Part shown: piece after piece, positions 8,122 to 17,477 of the stretch | Numbering within the stretch: position 1 is the stretch's first letter | Layout: every line of letters begins with the position of its first letter | From: Bacilli bacterium | GTDB lineage: Bacteria > Bacillota_I > Bacilli_A > RFN20 > CAG-826 | Length of the DNA: 64,000 nt | NCBI GenBank assembly: GCA_022641095.1 | Contig: JALCDB010000003.1 | Span: 62,001 to 126,000, forward strand | Reading direction: 5' to 3' | The notes under the pieces: generated by a model | Database searches by the model: none | Seen by the model: the letters and a program-made list of their open reading frames with translations, nothing else | Told to the model about the DNA's origin: nothing | Made by a program: the position numbers and the translations under genes

Positions 8122-8634
8122 ATGAAGGAAACCCCCTTCATCAGAACCGAGCGGTTGTCGTTGCGTTCTTTTGTGTACGCCGATGCTCGCGCGGTTCACG
8201 AATGGTGCGGCTCGCTTTCGTGCACCCGTTACGTTTTCTGGCATCCCCATCGCGACCTTGCGGCCACGGAGAGAATCCTTGCCGGCTGGATCAGGAAAAG
8301 GCGGAACCTCAGTTGGGCCCTCGTCCTCGATGGGGAGCCCATCGGCGAGGTGGAAATCGTCAAAAATCTGCCGGGGAAGGGATTCGAGGTTGGCTATATC
8401 CTCCGCGAAGAGAGTTGGGGCCGCGGTTTCATGAAGGAGGCGCTCTCATCGGTCCTTGCCTACATGAAAGGGATCGGAAAGCTTTTTTGCTATGCCGAAA
8501 CGGATGAAAGAAACGTCTCTTCGCGTCGGCTTTTGGAGCGGCTGGGATTTTCCTTGATTGGGGAGGAGAAAGGCCGCCACATCGCCAAAAAAGACGAAAC
8601 GATAAACGTCGTCATGTATCAAAAAACGTTTTAA
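8122..8634 (+). CDS. GNAT acetyltransferase, RimJ/RimL type
   Basis: A 170-residue acetyltransferase that should transfer acetyl from acetyl-CoA to an amine, such as a protein N-terminus. It starts with the RimJ/RimL pattern (TERLSLRSFVYADA), has the acetyl-CoA loop as SWGRGFMKEAL near residue 98 and ends with the N-E/N-x-S-R segment DERNVSSRRLLERLGF. It forms a two-gene unit with the hypothetical gene upstream. The actual substrate cannot be told. Confidence 0.85.
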   Translation: MKETPFIRTERLSLRSFVYADARAVHEWCGSLSCTRYVFWHPHRDLAATERILAGWIRKRRNLSWALVLDGEPIGEVEIVKNLPGKGFEVGYILREESWGRGFMKEALSSVLAYMKGIGKLFCYAETDERNVSSRRLLERLGFSLIGEEKGRHIAKKDETINVVMYQKTF

Positions 8635-8654
8635 GAGTCGGGAAAAAGACGGAT

Positions 8655-9548
8655 TCATGAGGATTGGACGGAATCGATATAGAGATCGGTGATGTTGAAT
8701 TCCATGCCCCGGTAGCAATCGTTGCTGCCGTTGCTGTCGCGGTAATAGTAGTCGTGGGTTCCGTCCGTGGAGCTGTACTTGTAGTAGCAATCGCTCTTGT
8801 TGGAAAAACCGAGAGTGAAGAAGACGAGGTTGGTGTGGTCGCCTTCGATGGTGCCCGACCACATAAGGTATCCGTTCGGGTCCAGTTGTTGGGTGTTGTC
8901 ATAGAACGTGAAGTAATCGCGGCCGTTCCATTCGCAGATATAGGTGGTCATGTATTGGGCGGCATGGGCCGTGTTCTCGGCGTTTGTGCCCTTGGGGTAG
9001 TTGTTGGGATACATGTCGATCGCGCTGGCGAGGCAAACGGGAACGGGGTAGGCGTGCGGGCCGGCAAGATAGCAAACCCCGTTTCCGGGCGAATACCAGT
9101 TTCGGCAATAGAAGCGGACACTGGTGGTCTTTGCGGCGTATATTTCGAAAACGAAGGTGTGGACGACGCCCGGAACCAAGTTCTTCATGTCCAAAGGCCC
9201 GTTTTCTTTGTAGACGTTGCCCGGAACCGAAATGAAGTCCGACGAATAATCGACGCAGGTCTTCCGTTGGCGGGGGTCGGTCGTCGTGGGAGGGCGAGGA
9301 TCGTTGTAACCCGCGAAGGTCGCGACGGGTTTTCCGTCGGCATCGTATGTTGTCGTTTTGTTGTAGACGCAGTATTTTATCTGAACTTTGACGTTTGACG
9401 GATCGGAGATTTTCATGCTCCAAAAAGCGATGTTGGTGCCGGATTTGACGTTGAACCAAGCGAACGTGCTCACGGCCAAAGAGGCGATGGTAAGGAGGGC
9501 CATCATCATCGTGGCGGCGACGTTTTTCGTGAACTTGAACCGACGCAT
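8655..9548 (-). CDS. Secreted surface protein with SipW-type signal (third gene of operon)
   Basis: A 297-residue exported protein. Residues 1-33 form a signal with a long hydrophobic core followed at once by STFAWF, the pattern seen in TasA/camelysin-type proteins cleaved by SipW-like signal peptidases. The mature part is rich in Tyr, Asn, Asp and Cys and is probably beta-structured. It is the last gene of a three-gene operon, two bases after its neighbour, under the c-di-GMP riboswitch at 14193-14254. A minor fibre or adhesin role is inferred, not shown. No SipW peptidase gene is in the window. Confidence 0.65.
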   Translation of the reverse strand: MRRFKFTKNVAATMMMALLTIASLAVSTFAWFNVKSGTNIAFWSMKISDPSNVKVQIKYCVYNKTTTYDADGKPVATFAGYNDPRPPTTTDPRQRKTCVDYSSDFISVPGNVYKENGPLDMKNLVPGVVHTFVFEIYAAKTTSVRFYCRNWYSPGNGVCYLAGPHAYPVPVCLASAIDMYPNNYPKGTNAENTAHAAQYMTTYICEWNGRDYFTFYDNTQQLDPNGYLMWSGTIEGDHTNLVFFTLGFSNKSDCYYKYSSTDGTHDYYYRDSNGSNDCYRGMEFNITDLYIDSVQSS

Positions 9549-9550
9549 GG

Positions 9551-12337
9551 CTACCTCCTGAGGAGCATCGCCTTGGCGTAGCCCTCTGTGTTCATGGGCT
9601 CGTAAGCGAAGTTCGTGTAGTCGGCGTGGACGGAGGCCCCGTAGCCATCCTCGGTGGCCTCGCGATAGTAATAATACGTGGCGTTCCCGGAGGCCAAAGC
9701 CGTCGTGACGTCGAAGGAAACGCGGGTATCGGAGGCTCGATTCCAGGACGCAAAGGAATCGGTGGGGCCATCGAATTCGACGTCGGAGGCCCTATAAAGG
9801 TAGTCAACGTCCTTCATGGTCGAGGAGACGTTGCCATTCGCCCCGGCGAAGAGGAAACCGAAGGAGAGGACATCGAGCGATAAGTCGCCTTGAAGGGCGA
9901 AAAAGCTGTTAAAGAATTGGGCTTCGTCGCCTTGAAGGCCCCGCTGGGAGACCTGAGGGTTCCGATATTGCGGATTCTCCGAGACGAAAGGGCCGCGCCA
10001 AACGTCGTAGAAATTGTTCCAGTTGCCATTCGAGCCGTCGGTGATTTGACTGGCACCGGTCAATGAAGCGGCTTTCCAATGGGTTGCCGAATCGTCTTTC
10101 CCCGGCCCGATCGCGAAGCAAGGATTCCAGGCGGAGGAAGAAGGGTAATCGCCGTAATAGGCCGCCCAAAACGCGGCGTCGTCCCGATTGATTTCAATTG
10201 AAAGCGTCGCCGTCTGCCTCGTCCCGTCGTCAACGATGGGGACCGGGGTGTATTGCGAACCGATCTCGCGATAGCAACGATCGGCGTCGCTATATTGGTA
10301 GGGGTGGTGAAGATCGTACCAAAGAAGGTTCTGCAAAGTCGCGTCTTTGTAGAAGAAGCCTTGGGGGTCGCCACTGCGGTCGTTGTACACCGGTTGGAAC
10401 CTGTGGATGTTCTGGTTGCTGGCATTGTACATGATCTGCCAGCTGTTTTGGTTATGGATGGGATTGGCGGTGGTCGCGACGTAATCGATCGTGAAAGTGA
10501 GGCTGAAAGCCGTTTTGCCGGCGATGGCGTTGATGATGTCCTCGCCGCCGCCGTTGGTGGATACCAAGAAACCGTTATTGAGGCAATAGCCGACCGGAAC
10601 GTTTAAGTCGAGGTCGTAAAGGGAGGCGTCTAGTTCCCCCCGGAGATCGGGATCGTCGTCGCTGAGATCGACCGCGTGGTCGTAGTCGTCGCTTTGCTTG
10701 ATGTCGCCTTCATCGACGAGGCCGTCGCCGTTGCGGTCCGCTATCGCGCCCATGTCGTAACGCCAGTCGCGGCAAAGAGTGTCGGTTGCCCCGGATAGCG
10801 GCTCGTTGAAACGCATCGCGGTTCGACCCGTGGTTTCGTGGATGCTGCCGTCTCCGCTTGCGTAAGCGTAGGATACGTTCTCGTTCTCGCTGGCCGTAGG
10901 ATAAACGCGCATGTATTTGTAGGCCTCGCTGTCGGTCGCGCCGCTAGGCAACTTCAGGTATTCTTTGCTCAACGCGTTCGAATTGGCGATCTGGCGGGCG
11001 ATGTTTCCGCTCGCGTAAGAGTCCAAAGAGGAGCTCTTATCGCGGTAATAATACGTTCCTTCATATGGTTTGGCGGGGGCCTCGAAACTATAGCTGGTGA
11101 CGTTTTTGCCAAAATCGAACGCATGGCCGTATCTTCTGCCGCCCGCCCCATCGCGAACATCATCGTCGCGGCAATGCCCCACGAGCGAGGAACTGGAGGC
11201 GGCCGGGCGGCCCGAAACGACGATTTTGGCGTTGGCGGAGGAGCCGTAATCGTTGCCTCCGACAAGGCCGCAGCACTTGGCGGATCCGTCGAGATCCCCA
11301 CAGAAAAAGCCGACGTAGACGCCATGATAATCACTCGTGCCCCCGTTTGGGTCAAGCGGCCAAATGGTTTTGAAAATGCCGTTTTCCTCATCGACGGAAA
11401 CCCCGGTGCCCTCGTCGGTTATGGAAGTCAGGCCGTCGCTGATCGTCCCATTTCCGAGGACATTGACTTCGTAGCGTTCGACGGTGTAGGCGGAGACCTT
11501 GCCGTCGATTTCGGCGAAAACGCGACCGGTTAGCATCGCCGGAAAGAGGTCCGCGTCCGGATGCTCGCTGGCGGTGGCGTGGGTCACCCACGCCCCGTTT
11601 TCGTAACTTAACAGGCTCTCATCGCTGCTTTCGTAGGCGATCGCGTGCGAATCGCCGTTGGCGTCGACGAGGGATGAGGCAAGGCCCGAGATGGTGGAAC
11701 CGCCGTCGCGATCGGTCCAGGAAACGTAGCCTTCCCCGCTTTGGGTGAGGCTGGGTATCGGCAAATTTTGGGCGGCCCTTTTGAGGATTGAGTGCAGCGG
11801 ATTCGTGCTGTCGGCGTTGCCTCCATCGGCATTGGCCCCGACGCAAACGGTCGGCCCGTCGAGAATAAGGTTCTTGATCGTCCCAGTGATGCCGACGTAA
11901 CCGAACATGCCGATGTCCCAAGTTTGGAAGCCATCGACGAGAAGGCCCGTGATCGTGTGCCCTCGGCCGTCGAAAGTCCCCTCAAAAGGGATGTCGTCGC
12001 TCCCGATCGGCCGCAAAGCCTCGCCGCTCCAAAGGATGTCCGCGCTTAATTCGAATTCGGTCGAAGGGTCGAACAGGCCCAAGGAGTTGAGTTTCTGCAA
12101 ATTGCGCAGCTGCGAGGCCGTGCCGATTAGGTAAGGATTTGAGAGCGTTCCATCGCCGCCGGAAAAATAGGTCGCGCCGACGTTCTCGGTTTCGTAGGTC
12201 ACCGGATTCCTGAACGTGGCCACGTCAAGGTACGCCGCTAGAGAGGCGACGGAGGAAAGGGCAATGACGCTCGCGCCCGAGCACGCGAGGAGGGCGCTTA
12301 GGATCCGTTTGGTTTTCGCGCTCAGTGGCTTTCCCAT
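9551..12337 (-). CDS. Large secreted surface protein with GLUG-like repeat region
   Basis: A 928-residue exported protein. The N-terminal signal (residues 1-35) ends in an AAYLD stretch like SipW-type substrates. Residues 55-170 contain LSNPYLIGTASQLRNLQKL and FEGTFDGRGHTITGL, which resemble the beta-helical GLUG surface-protein repeats and typically lead into adhesin folds. The remainder is long, acidic, Tyr/Asn/Ser-rich and includes several DxDxDG-like acidic loops (for example DRNGDGLVDEGD) that could bind calcium, similar to a dockerin or EF loop. It follows the first gene of the operon by three bases. Function is inferred as surface attachment or matrix. Confidence 0.7.
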   Translation of the reverse strand: MGKPLSAKTKRILSALLACSGASVIALSSVASLAAYLDVATFRNPVTYETENVGATYFSGGDGTLSNPYLIGTASQLRNLQKLNSLGLFDPSTEFELSADILWSGEALRPIGSDDIPFEGTFDGRGHTITGLLVDGFQTWDIGMFGYVGITGTIKNLILDGPTVCVGANADGGNADSTNPLHSILKRAAQNLPIPSLTQSGEGYVSWTDRDGGSTISGLASSLVDANGDSHAIAYESSDESLLSYENGAWVTHATASEHPDADLFPAMLTGRVFAEIDGKVSAYTVERYEVNVLGNGTISDGLTSITDEGTGVSVDEENGIFKTIWPLDPNGGTSDYHGVYVGFFCGDLDGSAKCCGLVGGNDYGSSANAKIVVSGRPAASSSSLVGHCRDDDVRDGAGGRRYGHAFDFGKNVTSYSFEAPAKPYEGTYYYRDKSSSLDSYASGNIARQIANSNALSKEYLKLPSGATDSEAYKYMRVYPTASENENVSYAYASGDGSIHETTGRTAMRFNEPLSGATDTLCRDWRYDMGAIADRNGDGLVDEGDIKQSDDYDHAVDLSDDDPDLRGELDASLYDLDLNVPVGYCLNNGFLVSTNGGGEDIINAIAGKTAFSLTFTIDYVATTANPIHNQNSWQIMYNASNQNIHRFQPVYNDRSGDPQGFFYKDATLQNLLWYDLHHPYQYSDADRCYREIGSQYTPVPIVDDGTRQTATLSIEINRDDAAFWAAYYGDYPSSSAWNPCFAIGPGKDDSATHWKAASLTGASQITDGSNGNWNNFYDVWRGPFVSENPQYRNPQVSQRGLQGDEAQFFNSFFALQGDLSLDVLSFGFLFAGANGNVSSTMKDVDYLYRASDVEFDGPTDSFASWNRASDTRVSFDVTTALASGNATYYYYREATEDGYGASVHADYTNFAYEPMNTEGYAKAMLLRR

Positions 12338-12340
12338 CGG

Positions 12341-14176
12341 TTACCCCAAAAGATAAAGACAAGGGTCAAGCGTGGCCTCTTCGCCGTTTTTAAAGATGGC
12401 GGGCCGATTCTCCGAAAAGCCGCGTTTCGCCGAATCGCAACCAGGTTCGCCCATGGCGAGCCCCCAAAGGGCGATGTCGTTGACCGTCACGGCGAACGCG
12501 CTCGTGCATCCGCCATAGGAAACGGTGATGACTTGGGTCCCGACGACATTGAGATCGGTCGGCGTAAAGCCGCAAGAGCCGGAAACAAATGCGTGGGTGC
12601 CGTCGTTCCAGGCCGCGGTGACGACGAGACCCGTCGTATCCAAGACTTCCCCTTTTAGATAGACCGTTTTGTCAGGAGGAGTGGTAACGGCGATGGAAAC
12701 AAGGGTTTTGTTTTCCTTTGTGACGGAGATGGCGCAGGTGGCCGTTTTGGTGCTGAAACCATCGGTCGCGGTCACCGTAAGCACGCTTTCGCCGATGGCG
12801 ACCGGAACGATGGCAATCAAGGTTCCGTTTATGGAGACGGACGCGACGGACGGTTCGCTTGAAACGGCTCCGATCGTGGCCTCGCCGTCGAAGTTGCAGG
12901 TCTCCGCCATTATGGTGGCATAGCCCCCCATTTTCACCGTAACGACATTTGCCGAAAGGGTCAGGTTAGGACCGGATATGCGCACAACCAGAGTCGCCTC
13001 GGCCGATTGGCTGCCGTTATAAGCCCTTACGTCGAGGGCGGCGGTCCCACTCGTTGGCCCCGAGGCCAGAACCAAAACGTTATTGGCGTCGACCTGGGCG
13101 GAGGCGAGGAGATTGCCCTTGGCGTATGTGATGGCGTAAGTGGGTCTATTCCAGAAATTGAAGGCCGAGACGCCGATTGACCGATCGGTGCTCGAGGGCT
13201 TCATGGCAAGCGTGGAGGCGCTGAGGGCCAGACGCGGGGAATTTGAGTATGAAGAGTCGTAATAGGGAGTGTTCGAAAAATTGAGCCCAACGTCGAAAGA
13301 GACCCCGAAATTGTATTGCCGGGAGCTTGCGCCGTCGTGATTCTGGAAGTATCGCACCCAACTTAGGGGATCGACGCGAAACTCCAAGAAAGTGGATTTC
13401 GAATAATAGTAGTTCGAAGCGTCGTACATATAAGGGAAACCGGGAACGTAGAGCTGATTCTGAACCGTGTAGGAAGCCCCGTAGCTATACCCCGCCATGT
13501 CGGTCGTGTCATTATAGACGTCAAAGTCCCCCGTCTCCTCGGTGATCGCGGTCCAATCGCTTGAGATGTAGGCGCTATCCCCATAAGCGGCCGTGAAACC
13601 ATTGATGCGCTTCTTGGCGGGAGTGTTTTGCTCCGTGACGGCGCGGTACTGGAATTTCAAAGAGCCGTTGAGGTTCGTGTACCCGTCGACGTCGGCGGCG
13701 TAAGCGATGTTCTTAACCCGCGCCTGAATGAAGCCGTCGAACGTCGGCTTGGTGTAACGGAATTCGAGGTAGAGGTGGGGAAAGGACCGCTCATACTGGA
13801 AAAGCTCGTCCCCATAGAGTTCGGCATAGGAGAAATCCGTCGAGAGGGCCGCACTTGAAAAGGTGACCGTGTAAGTGGCCGATCCCGCCTCCGTCTGCTT
13901 TGAGGCATTGAGCAAAGGATTATCGCCATGGTTGCTATGGGCCGCCTCGATGGGGTCGCCGTTTTCGTCCGTCGCGTATCCGGGCACATAGGCATATCCA
14001 TCAACGATCACCGAGCTGTCGTCGGCCGTCATGACGATCTTATTCGCCCCTGGCAGCCGTTGGGTGAACCAGGCGTAGGTGGCGATACTCATCGTGAGAA
14101 TCGATAAAATAAGGCACGATCCGACGATGAGCGTTTTGCCTTGCCCGTGAAATCTTTCCGCTAGTCGCTTAAACAT
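12341..14176 (-). CDS. Secreted surface protein with SipW-type signal and bacterial Ig-like domains
   Basis: A 611-residue protein heading the operon. The signal has a hydrophobic core ending in ATYAWF, again the SipW-substrate pattern. After a region of about 340 residues it has a Big_2-like domain (about 390-470, SVASVSINGT and VLTVTATDG) and a Big_3/4-like domain (about 475-565, with VSIAVTTPPDKTVYLKGE and VITVSYGG). Such domains occur in adhesins. The ATG at 14176 is preferred to a TTG at 14197, because the TTG lies inside the closing stem of the riboswitch. Expression should respond to c-di-GMP. Confidence 0.75.
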   Translation of the reverse strand: MFKRLAERFHGQGKTLIVGSCLILSILTMSIATYAWFTQRLPGANKIVMTADDSSVIVDGYAYVPGYATDENGDPIEAAHSNHGDNPLLNASKQTEAGSATYTVTFSSAALSTDFSYAELYGDELFQYERSFPHLYLEFRYTKPTFDGFIQARVKNIAYAADVDGYTNLNGSLKFQYRAVTEQNTPAKKRINGFTAAYGDSAYISSDWTAITEETGDFDVYNDTTDMAGYSYGASYTVQNQLYVPGFPYMYDASNYYYSKSTFLEFRVDPLSWVRYFQNHDGASSRQYNFGVSFDVGLNFSNTPYYDSSYSNSPRLALSASTLAMKPSSTDRSIGVSAFNFWNRPTYAITYAKGNLLASAQVDANNVLVLASGPTSGTAALDVRAYNGSQSAEATLVVRISGPNLTLSANVVTVKMGGYATIMAETCNFDGEATIGAVSSEPSVASVSINGTLIAIVPVAIGESVLTVTATDGFSTKTATCAISVTKENKTLVSIAVTTPPDKTVYLKGEVLDTTGLVVTAAWNDGTHAFVSGSCGFTPTDLNVVGTQVITVSYGGCTSAFAVTVNDIALWGLAMGEPGCDSAKRGFSENRPAIFKNGEEATLDPCLYLLG

Positions 14177-14192
14177 ATTCTCGGCCGTTTCT

Positions 14193-14254
14193 GACAACTG
14201 GCTATCTCATCGAGACCCTATAGCTTTGCGTCGCCGGTTCGCGCCGGTTTTGCC
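14193..14254 (-). ncRNA. c-di-GMP-I (GEMM) riboswitch
   Basis: Read on the minus strand, the leader has the hallmarks of the class I cyclic di-GMP aptamer: GGCAAAACC, a short hairpin with a GCGA tetraloop flanked by two CCGG arms, the invariant GACGCAAAGC, then GCTATAGGGTCT, and ATAGCCAGTT. GCTAT pairs with ATAGC and TCTC with GAGA to form the second arm; GGCAA (14250-14254) pairs with TTGTC (14193-14197) to close the aptamer. It ends 16 bases before the ATG with no terminator between, so control is probably at translation. It governs the three surface-protein genes. Confidence 0.92.
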
Positions 14255-14268
14255 TTTTTAATACGTTA

Positions 14269-14296
14269 ATTTTATAAAATGATGGATTATTGTCAA
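14269..14296 (-). promoter_or_regulatory. Promoter of the surface-protein operon
   Basis: On the minus strand a perfect TTGACA (14291-14296) is separated by 16 bases from TAAAAT (14269-14274). The RNA would start near 14262, just before the riboswitch aptamer, leaving a leader of about 85 bases. Confidence 0.8.
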
Positions 14297-14555
14297 TGCG
14301 TGAACGATCGCGAATGGGCTCGCTCGCGTGAAGATCGTTTTTTTGCCAAAGGCGAAAAGCAAGCAAACGACTAACGAAAATTTTACGAACGCTGGCATCG
14401 ATAAATGAAGAAGGGTTTAATTGTAAAATTAACCGAAAGAGGGGTGAGTAACTGCCCAGAGGTCCATCTGCGCCCAAAACAAAAGGTAGAACTTTGGGTT
14501 TTTAAGGGCTTAATTTAATGAGTTTCGAAAATCGGCGGATCGCTGATGGCGAAAG
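14297..14555. other. Intergenic region, no gene seen
   Basis: This stretch lies upstream of the surface operon promoter and downstream of the purine permease stop. It is more AT-rich than its surroundings. A 91-codon minus-strand frame across 14202-14477 runs through the riboswitch and promoter and is not credible. No clear terminator for the permease was seen. Confidence 0.6.
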
Positions 14556-16013
14556 CTATCCGGTCGCCCCTAGGTTGGCGAGGACGGAACTGAGGGCAAA
14601 ATCAAGAACGTAGATCCCGGCGATGAGGTAGAGGATCCACGAAACCTTTTTGCCTTTGCCCTTGGCAAGCATGATGGCGCAGTAGACGAACAAGCCAAAG
14701 CCGATGCCATTGGTAAGCGAATAGGTGAGGACGATCATGAGAATCGTGACGAAGGCCGTGAAGCCGATTTCGGCGTCGGACCATTTGATGGTTTTGAGAT
14801 TGCTTGAGAAAATCATGGCGCCTACGACGACGAGGGCGGGACAGGTGACGCAAGAGTAGGTGAAGGCCTGGAAAATCGGATAGGCGAAGGCCGAAAGAAG
14901 GAAAAGGGAGGCCGTCACGACCGAGGCCAGCCCCGTTTTGGCGCCGATTTTCACGCCGATCGTCGATTCGACGAACGAGGTGACGGTGGCGGTGCCTAGA
15001 GGCGCGCAGATGAGGGCGCCCGTGGCGTCGGCCATGATGACCCGGTTGCTTTTCATTTTGCCGTCTTCGCCAAACAGTTTGGTCTCTCTGCCGATGGCCA
15101 TCAAAGTGGCTGTAGTGTCAAATAGATTGACGAACATCAACGAGAAAATGACAACGTAGGAGGCCGGCTGGGCGAAAACATCGCCGACGAGGCCCCAAAA
15201 ACCGTTTCCGGTCACGACCCCCGCTTGTCCCGAGGAAAAAAGGCCATAGGCGAAAACGTTTTGGTAATCGTTCATGCCCCAGTTAGCGGAGAAATCCGCC
15301 CATGGCAAACCGTCATTGTCAACCCCGCAGGCTCTGATTAGGATACCCGCGATGGCGACCGTCGCCATGCCGATGGGCACGGATAGAGACGAGAGGAGCC
15401 CTTTTTTGGTCTTCACGTTCATAAGAATCAGGACGAGAATTATGCCAAGGACCGCGAGAAGGACGGATGGGTCCGACAAAGATCCCAAAGCCACCAAAGT
15501 GGAATCGTCGGCGACGATGATCCCGGCGCCTTTAAGGCCGACGAAGGCGATGAATCCGCCGAGGCCGGCCGAGATGATGGCCTTAAGATCGGTCGGGAAC
15601 GAGTCGATGATTTTCCGCCGTATGGGGGTCAAGGAGAAAACGAAGAAAACGACGCCGGTCACGGTAAGCAGAACCATGGCTTCCTGCCAACTGTAGCCAA
15701 GCTGCCCGCAGACCGTATAGGCCAAATACGCGTTCAGGCCCATCCCGGAGCTGAGGGCGATCGGGCAATTGGCCACGAGGGCCATGATAAGCGTGACGAT
15801 CGCGCTGACGAGGGCGGTGCTTCCGAAGACGCCCAAAGAATCCATGCCCGCGTCGGAAAGGATTCTGGCATTGACCGGAAGGATATAAGACATCGCAAGG
15901 AAAGTGACGATGCCGCCTAGAATCTCGGCACTGAACTTGCCCCCTCGCTCCCGGAGGTGGAAGAATTTTGAAATCCGACTCTCCGGTTTCGCCAACGTCG
16001 TTTCGTCGTTCAT
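14556..16013 (-). CDS. AzgA-type purine (guanine/hypoxanthine) permease
   Basis: A 485-residue NCS2-family permease of the AzgA/PbuG branch, importing purine bases across the membrane by proton symport. The first motif, SSGMGLNAYLAYTV, and the central FVNLFDTTATLMAIG block are typical of AzgA proteins; about twelve to fourteen hydrophobic segments are visible. The ATG at 16013 follows GAGGTGG at four bases; longer frames upstream cover the promoter. It is divergent from preT-preA, suggesting a nucleobase-salvage locus. A conventional purine riboswitch was looked for in the 140-base leader and not found. Confidence 0.9.
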   Translation of the reverse strand: MNDETTLAKPESRISKFFHLRERGGKFSAEILGGIVTFLAMSYILPVNARILSDAGMDSLGVFGSTALVSAIVTLIMALVANCPIALSSGMGLNAYLAYTVCGQLGYSWQEAMVLLTVTGVVFFVFSLTPIRRKIIDSFPTDLKAIISAGLGGFIAFVGLKGAGIIVADDSTLVALGSLSDPSVLLAVLGIILVLILMNVKTKKGLLSSLSVPIGMATVAIAGILIRACGVDNDGLPWADFSANWGMNDYQNVFAYGLFSSGQAGVVTGNGFWGLVGDVFAQPASYVVIFSLMFVNLFDTTATLMAIGRETKLFGEDGKMKSNRVIMADATGALICAPLGTATVTSFVESTIGVKIGAKTGLASVVTASLFLLSAFAYPIFQAFTYSCVTCPALVVVGAMIFSSNLKTIKWSDAEIGFTAFVTILMIVLTYSLTNGIGFGLFVYCAIMLAKGKGKKVSWILYLIAGIYVLDFALSSVLANLGATG

Positions 16014-16159
16014 GATGCCACCTCGCCAGGAAATAACGAACTTAACATTTTGCGCTTCTTTGCCCTTTGAAAAAAGAGCGAAGTGGGGCGAGTCGCGGTC
16101 GCCTGGGCTTTTCCCTTGGCAAAAAAACGGTCCGACCCGATTGTTTGGTTGACGATTCC

Positions 16160-16167
16160 ATTTTATA
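16160..16167 (-). promoter_or_regulatory. -10 region of the purine permease gene
   Basis: TATAAAAT on the minus strand, giving a leader of about 140 bases. Within it a small hairpin near 16122-16135 is followed by seven U residues and could act as a weak attenuator; this is a guess from shape only. Confidence 0.4.
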
Positions 16168-16216
16168 CGTCGCCTTTTCAAAAGATACGATAAATCGGTA
16201 TTCGTTTCTTCATATC

Positions 16217-16245
16217 TTTGCGGAAGCGCATACATAGGGTAGACT
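16217..16245 (+). promoter_or_regulatory. Promoter of preT-preA
   Basis: TTTGCG (16217-16222), a 17-base spacer and TAGACT (16240-16245). A short leader with GAGG eight bases before the ATG at 16265 follows. Confidence 0.45.
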
Positions 16246-16264
16246 TAACACTGAGGTCAACTAT

Positions 16265-17476
16265 ATGGACAATCGCAAATACGTGCAGCCATTCGAAGAG
16301 GCTCTCTCTTTGAAGACGGTCACTGAAGAAGCGGACCGTTGCCTTCTATGCCTTGACGCGCCTTGCAGCGCGGCTTGCCCCGCCGGGACCGACCCGGGCA
16401 AGTTCATTCGGAGCGTGCGTTTCCTTAATTACGTGGGCGCGGCCGAAACCATTCGCGCAAACAATCCGCTGGGCTCCGTTTGCGCCCGGGTCTGCCCCAC
16501 CGAACGCTACTGTCAGAAAGGATGCTCCCGAAGCGGCATCGACCGCCCGATCGACATCGGCAAGATCCAACAATTCGTCACCGATTACGAGGAGGCCCGC
16601 GGTTTTAAGTTCCTGCCAAAGGGGAAGGCCAACGGCAAGAAAGTCGCGATCGTCGGCGCTGGCCCTTCGGGCCTAACCGCCGCGGCCACGCTGGAGAAAC
16701 TTGGCTACGCGGTGGAGGTTTTCGACAAGAATCCCGAAGCCGGCGGCTACCTCCGCTACGGCATTCCCGAATACCGTCTTCCCAACAAAGTCGTGGACGA
16801 GGAGATCGGGCGCATCGAGGAACTGGGCGTCAAGATCCATCTTAACGCCGAAATCGTTCAAAAAACGCTCAACGACCTAAAAGATCGTTTCGACGCGGTC
16901 GTTCTTGCCATCGGGGCGAGCCAAGGGAAAGTCCTCCCGATGTTCAAAGACGCCAAAAACGTCGTCACGGCGGTCGATTTCCTCGCGAAGACGAAAAGCA
17001 AGGCCGGCAAAATCGATTTGCCGAAAAGCGCGCTCGTCATCGGCGGAGGCGACGTCGCGATGGATACCGTCACCTCCCTTAAGCTCCTCGGAGTGGAGGA
17101 GGTCACCGACGTGGTCTACGAGACATTCGCCGAATTCAAAGCCAGCAAAAAAGAGCTCCAAGGCGCTCAAAGGCTTGGCGTTTCGATTCTTGACGGCTAC
17201 ATGCCCACGAAGTTCGAGGGCGGCGTCGTGGAATTCACGCATCGTTACAAGGAAAGCAAACTTTCCGTCAAAGCCGATCTAATCGTCTTGGCCGTCGGCC
17301 AGATCAGCGACCTTGGCGACATCACGGACATCCACCTAAGCAAAGGCGAAGGGACCGACAGAGGAAACGTCTTCGTCACGGGCGACATCGCCCACGGCGA
17401 CAAAACGGTCGTTTACGGCGTTCGAACCGGCAAAGAGGTCGCCTACCGGATCGACGCTTACCTGGAGGGAAAATAA
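16265..17476 (+). CDS. preT: NAD-dependent dihydropyrimidine dehydrogenase, subunit PreT
   Basis: Flavoprotein subunit that passes electrons between NADH and PreA for interconversion of uracil/thymine and their dihydro forms. The 403-residue protein begins with two 4Fe-4S sites (C26-C29-C34-C38 and C73-C77-C83-C87), then an FAD-binding GAGPSG at 131-136 and a second dinucleotide motif, [10 protein letters not shown], near 258. This is the architecture of PreT and of glutamate synthase small subunits; the adjacent preA decides between them. The two genes are separated by one base. Confidence 0.92.
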   Translation: MDNRKYVQPFEEALSLKTVTEEADRCLLCLDAPCSAACPAGTDPGKFIRSVRFLNYVGAAETIRANNPLGSVCARVCPTERYCQKGCSRSGIDRPIDIGKIQQFVTDYEEARGFKFLPKGKANGKKVAIVGAGPSGLTAAATLEKLGYAVEVFDKNPEAGGYLRYGIPEYRLPNKVVDEEIGRIEELGVKIHLNAEIVQKTLNDLKDRFDAVVLAIGASQGKVLPMFKDAKNVVTAVDFLAKTKSKAGKIDLPKSALVIGGGDVAMDTVTSLKLLGVEEVTDVVYETFAEFKASKKELQGAQRLGVSILDGYMPTKFEGGVVEFTHRYKESKLSVKADLIVLAVGQISDLGDITDIHLSKGEGTDRGNVFVTGDIAHGDKTVVYGVRTGKEVAYRIDAYLEGK

Positions 17477-17477
17477 C

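Noticed and set aside
7656-8250. Extension of the small HCxxC protein to a 335-residue protein
   Set aside because: The extension lies opposite two better genes (7765-8118 and 8122-8634) and reads as their antisense shadow.
14195-14197. TTG start codon for the first surface protein
   Set aside because: It falls inside the closing stem of the riboswitch; the ATG at 14176 directly after the aptamer is more likely.
14202-14477. A 91-codon open frame on the minus strand upstream of the surface-protein operon
   Set aside because: It runs through the consensus promoter and the c-di-GMP riboswitch, has no ribosome binding site and a composition unlike its neighbours.
16014-16160. Purine or preQ1 riboswitch in the leader of the AzgA-type permease
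   Set aside because: None of the conserved junction or loop sequences of these classes could be found on the minus strand.
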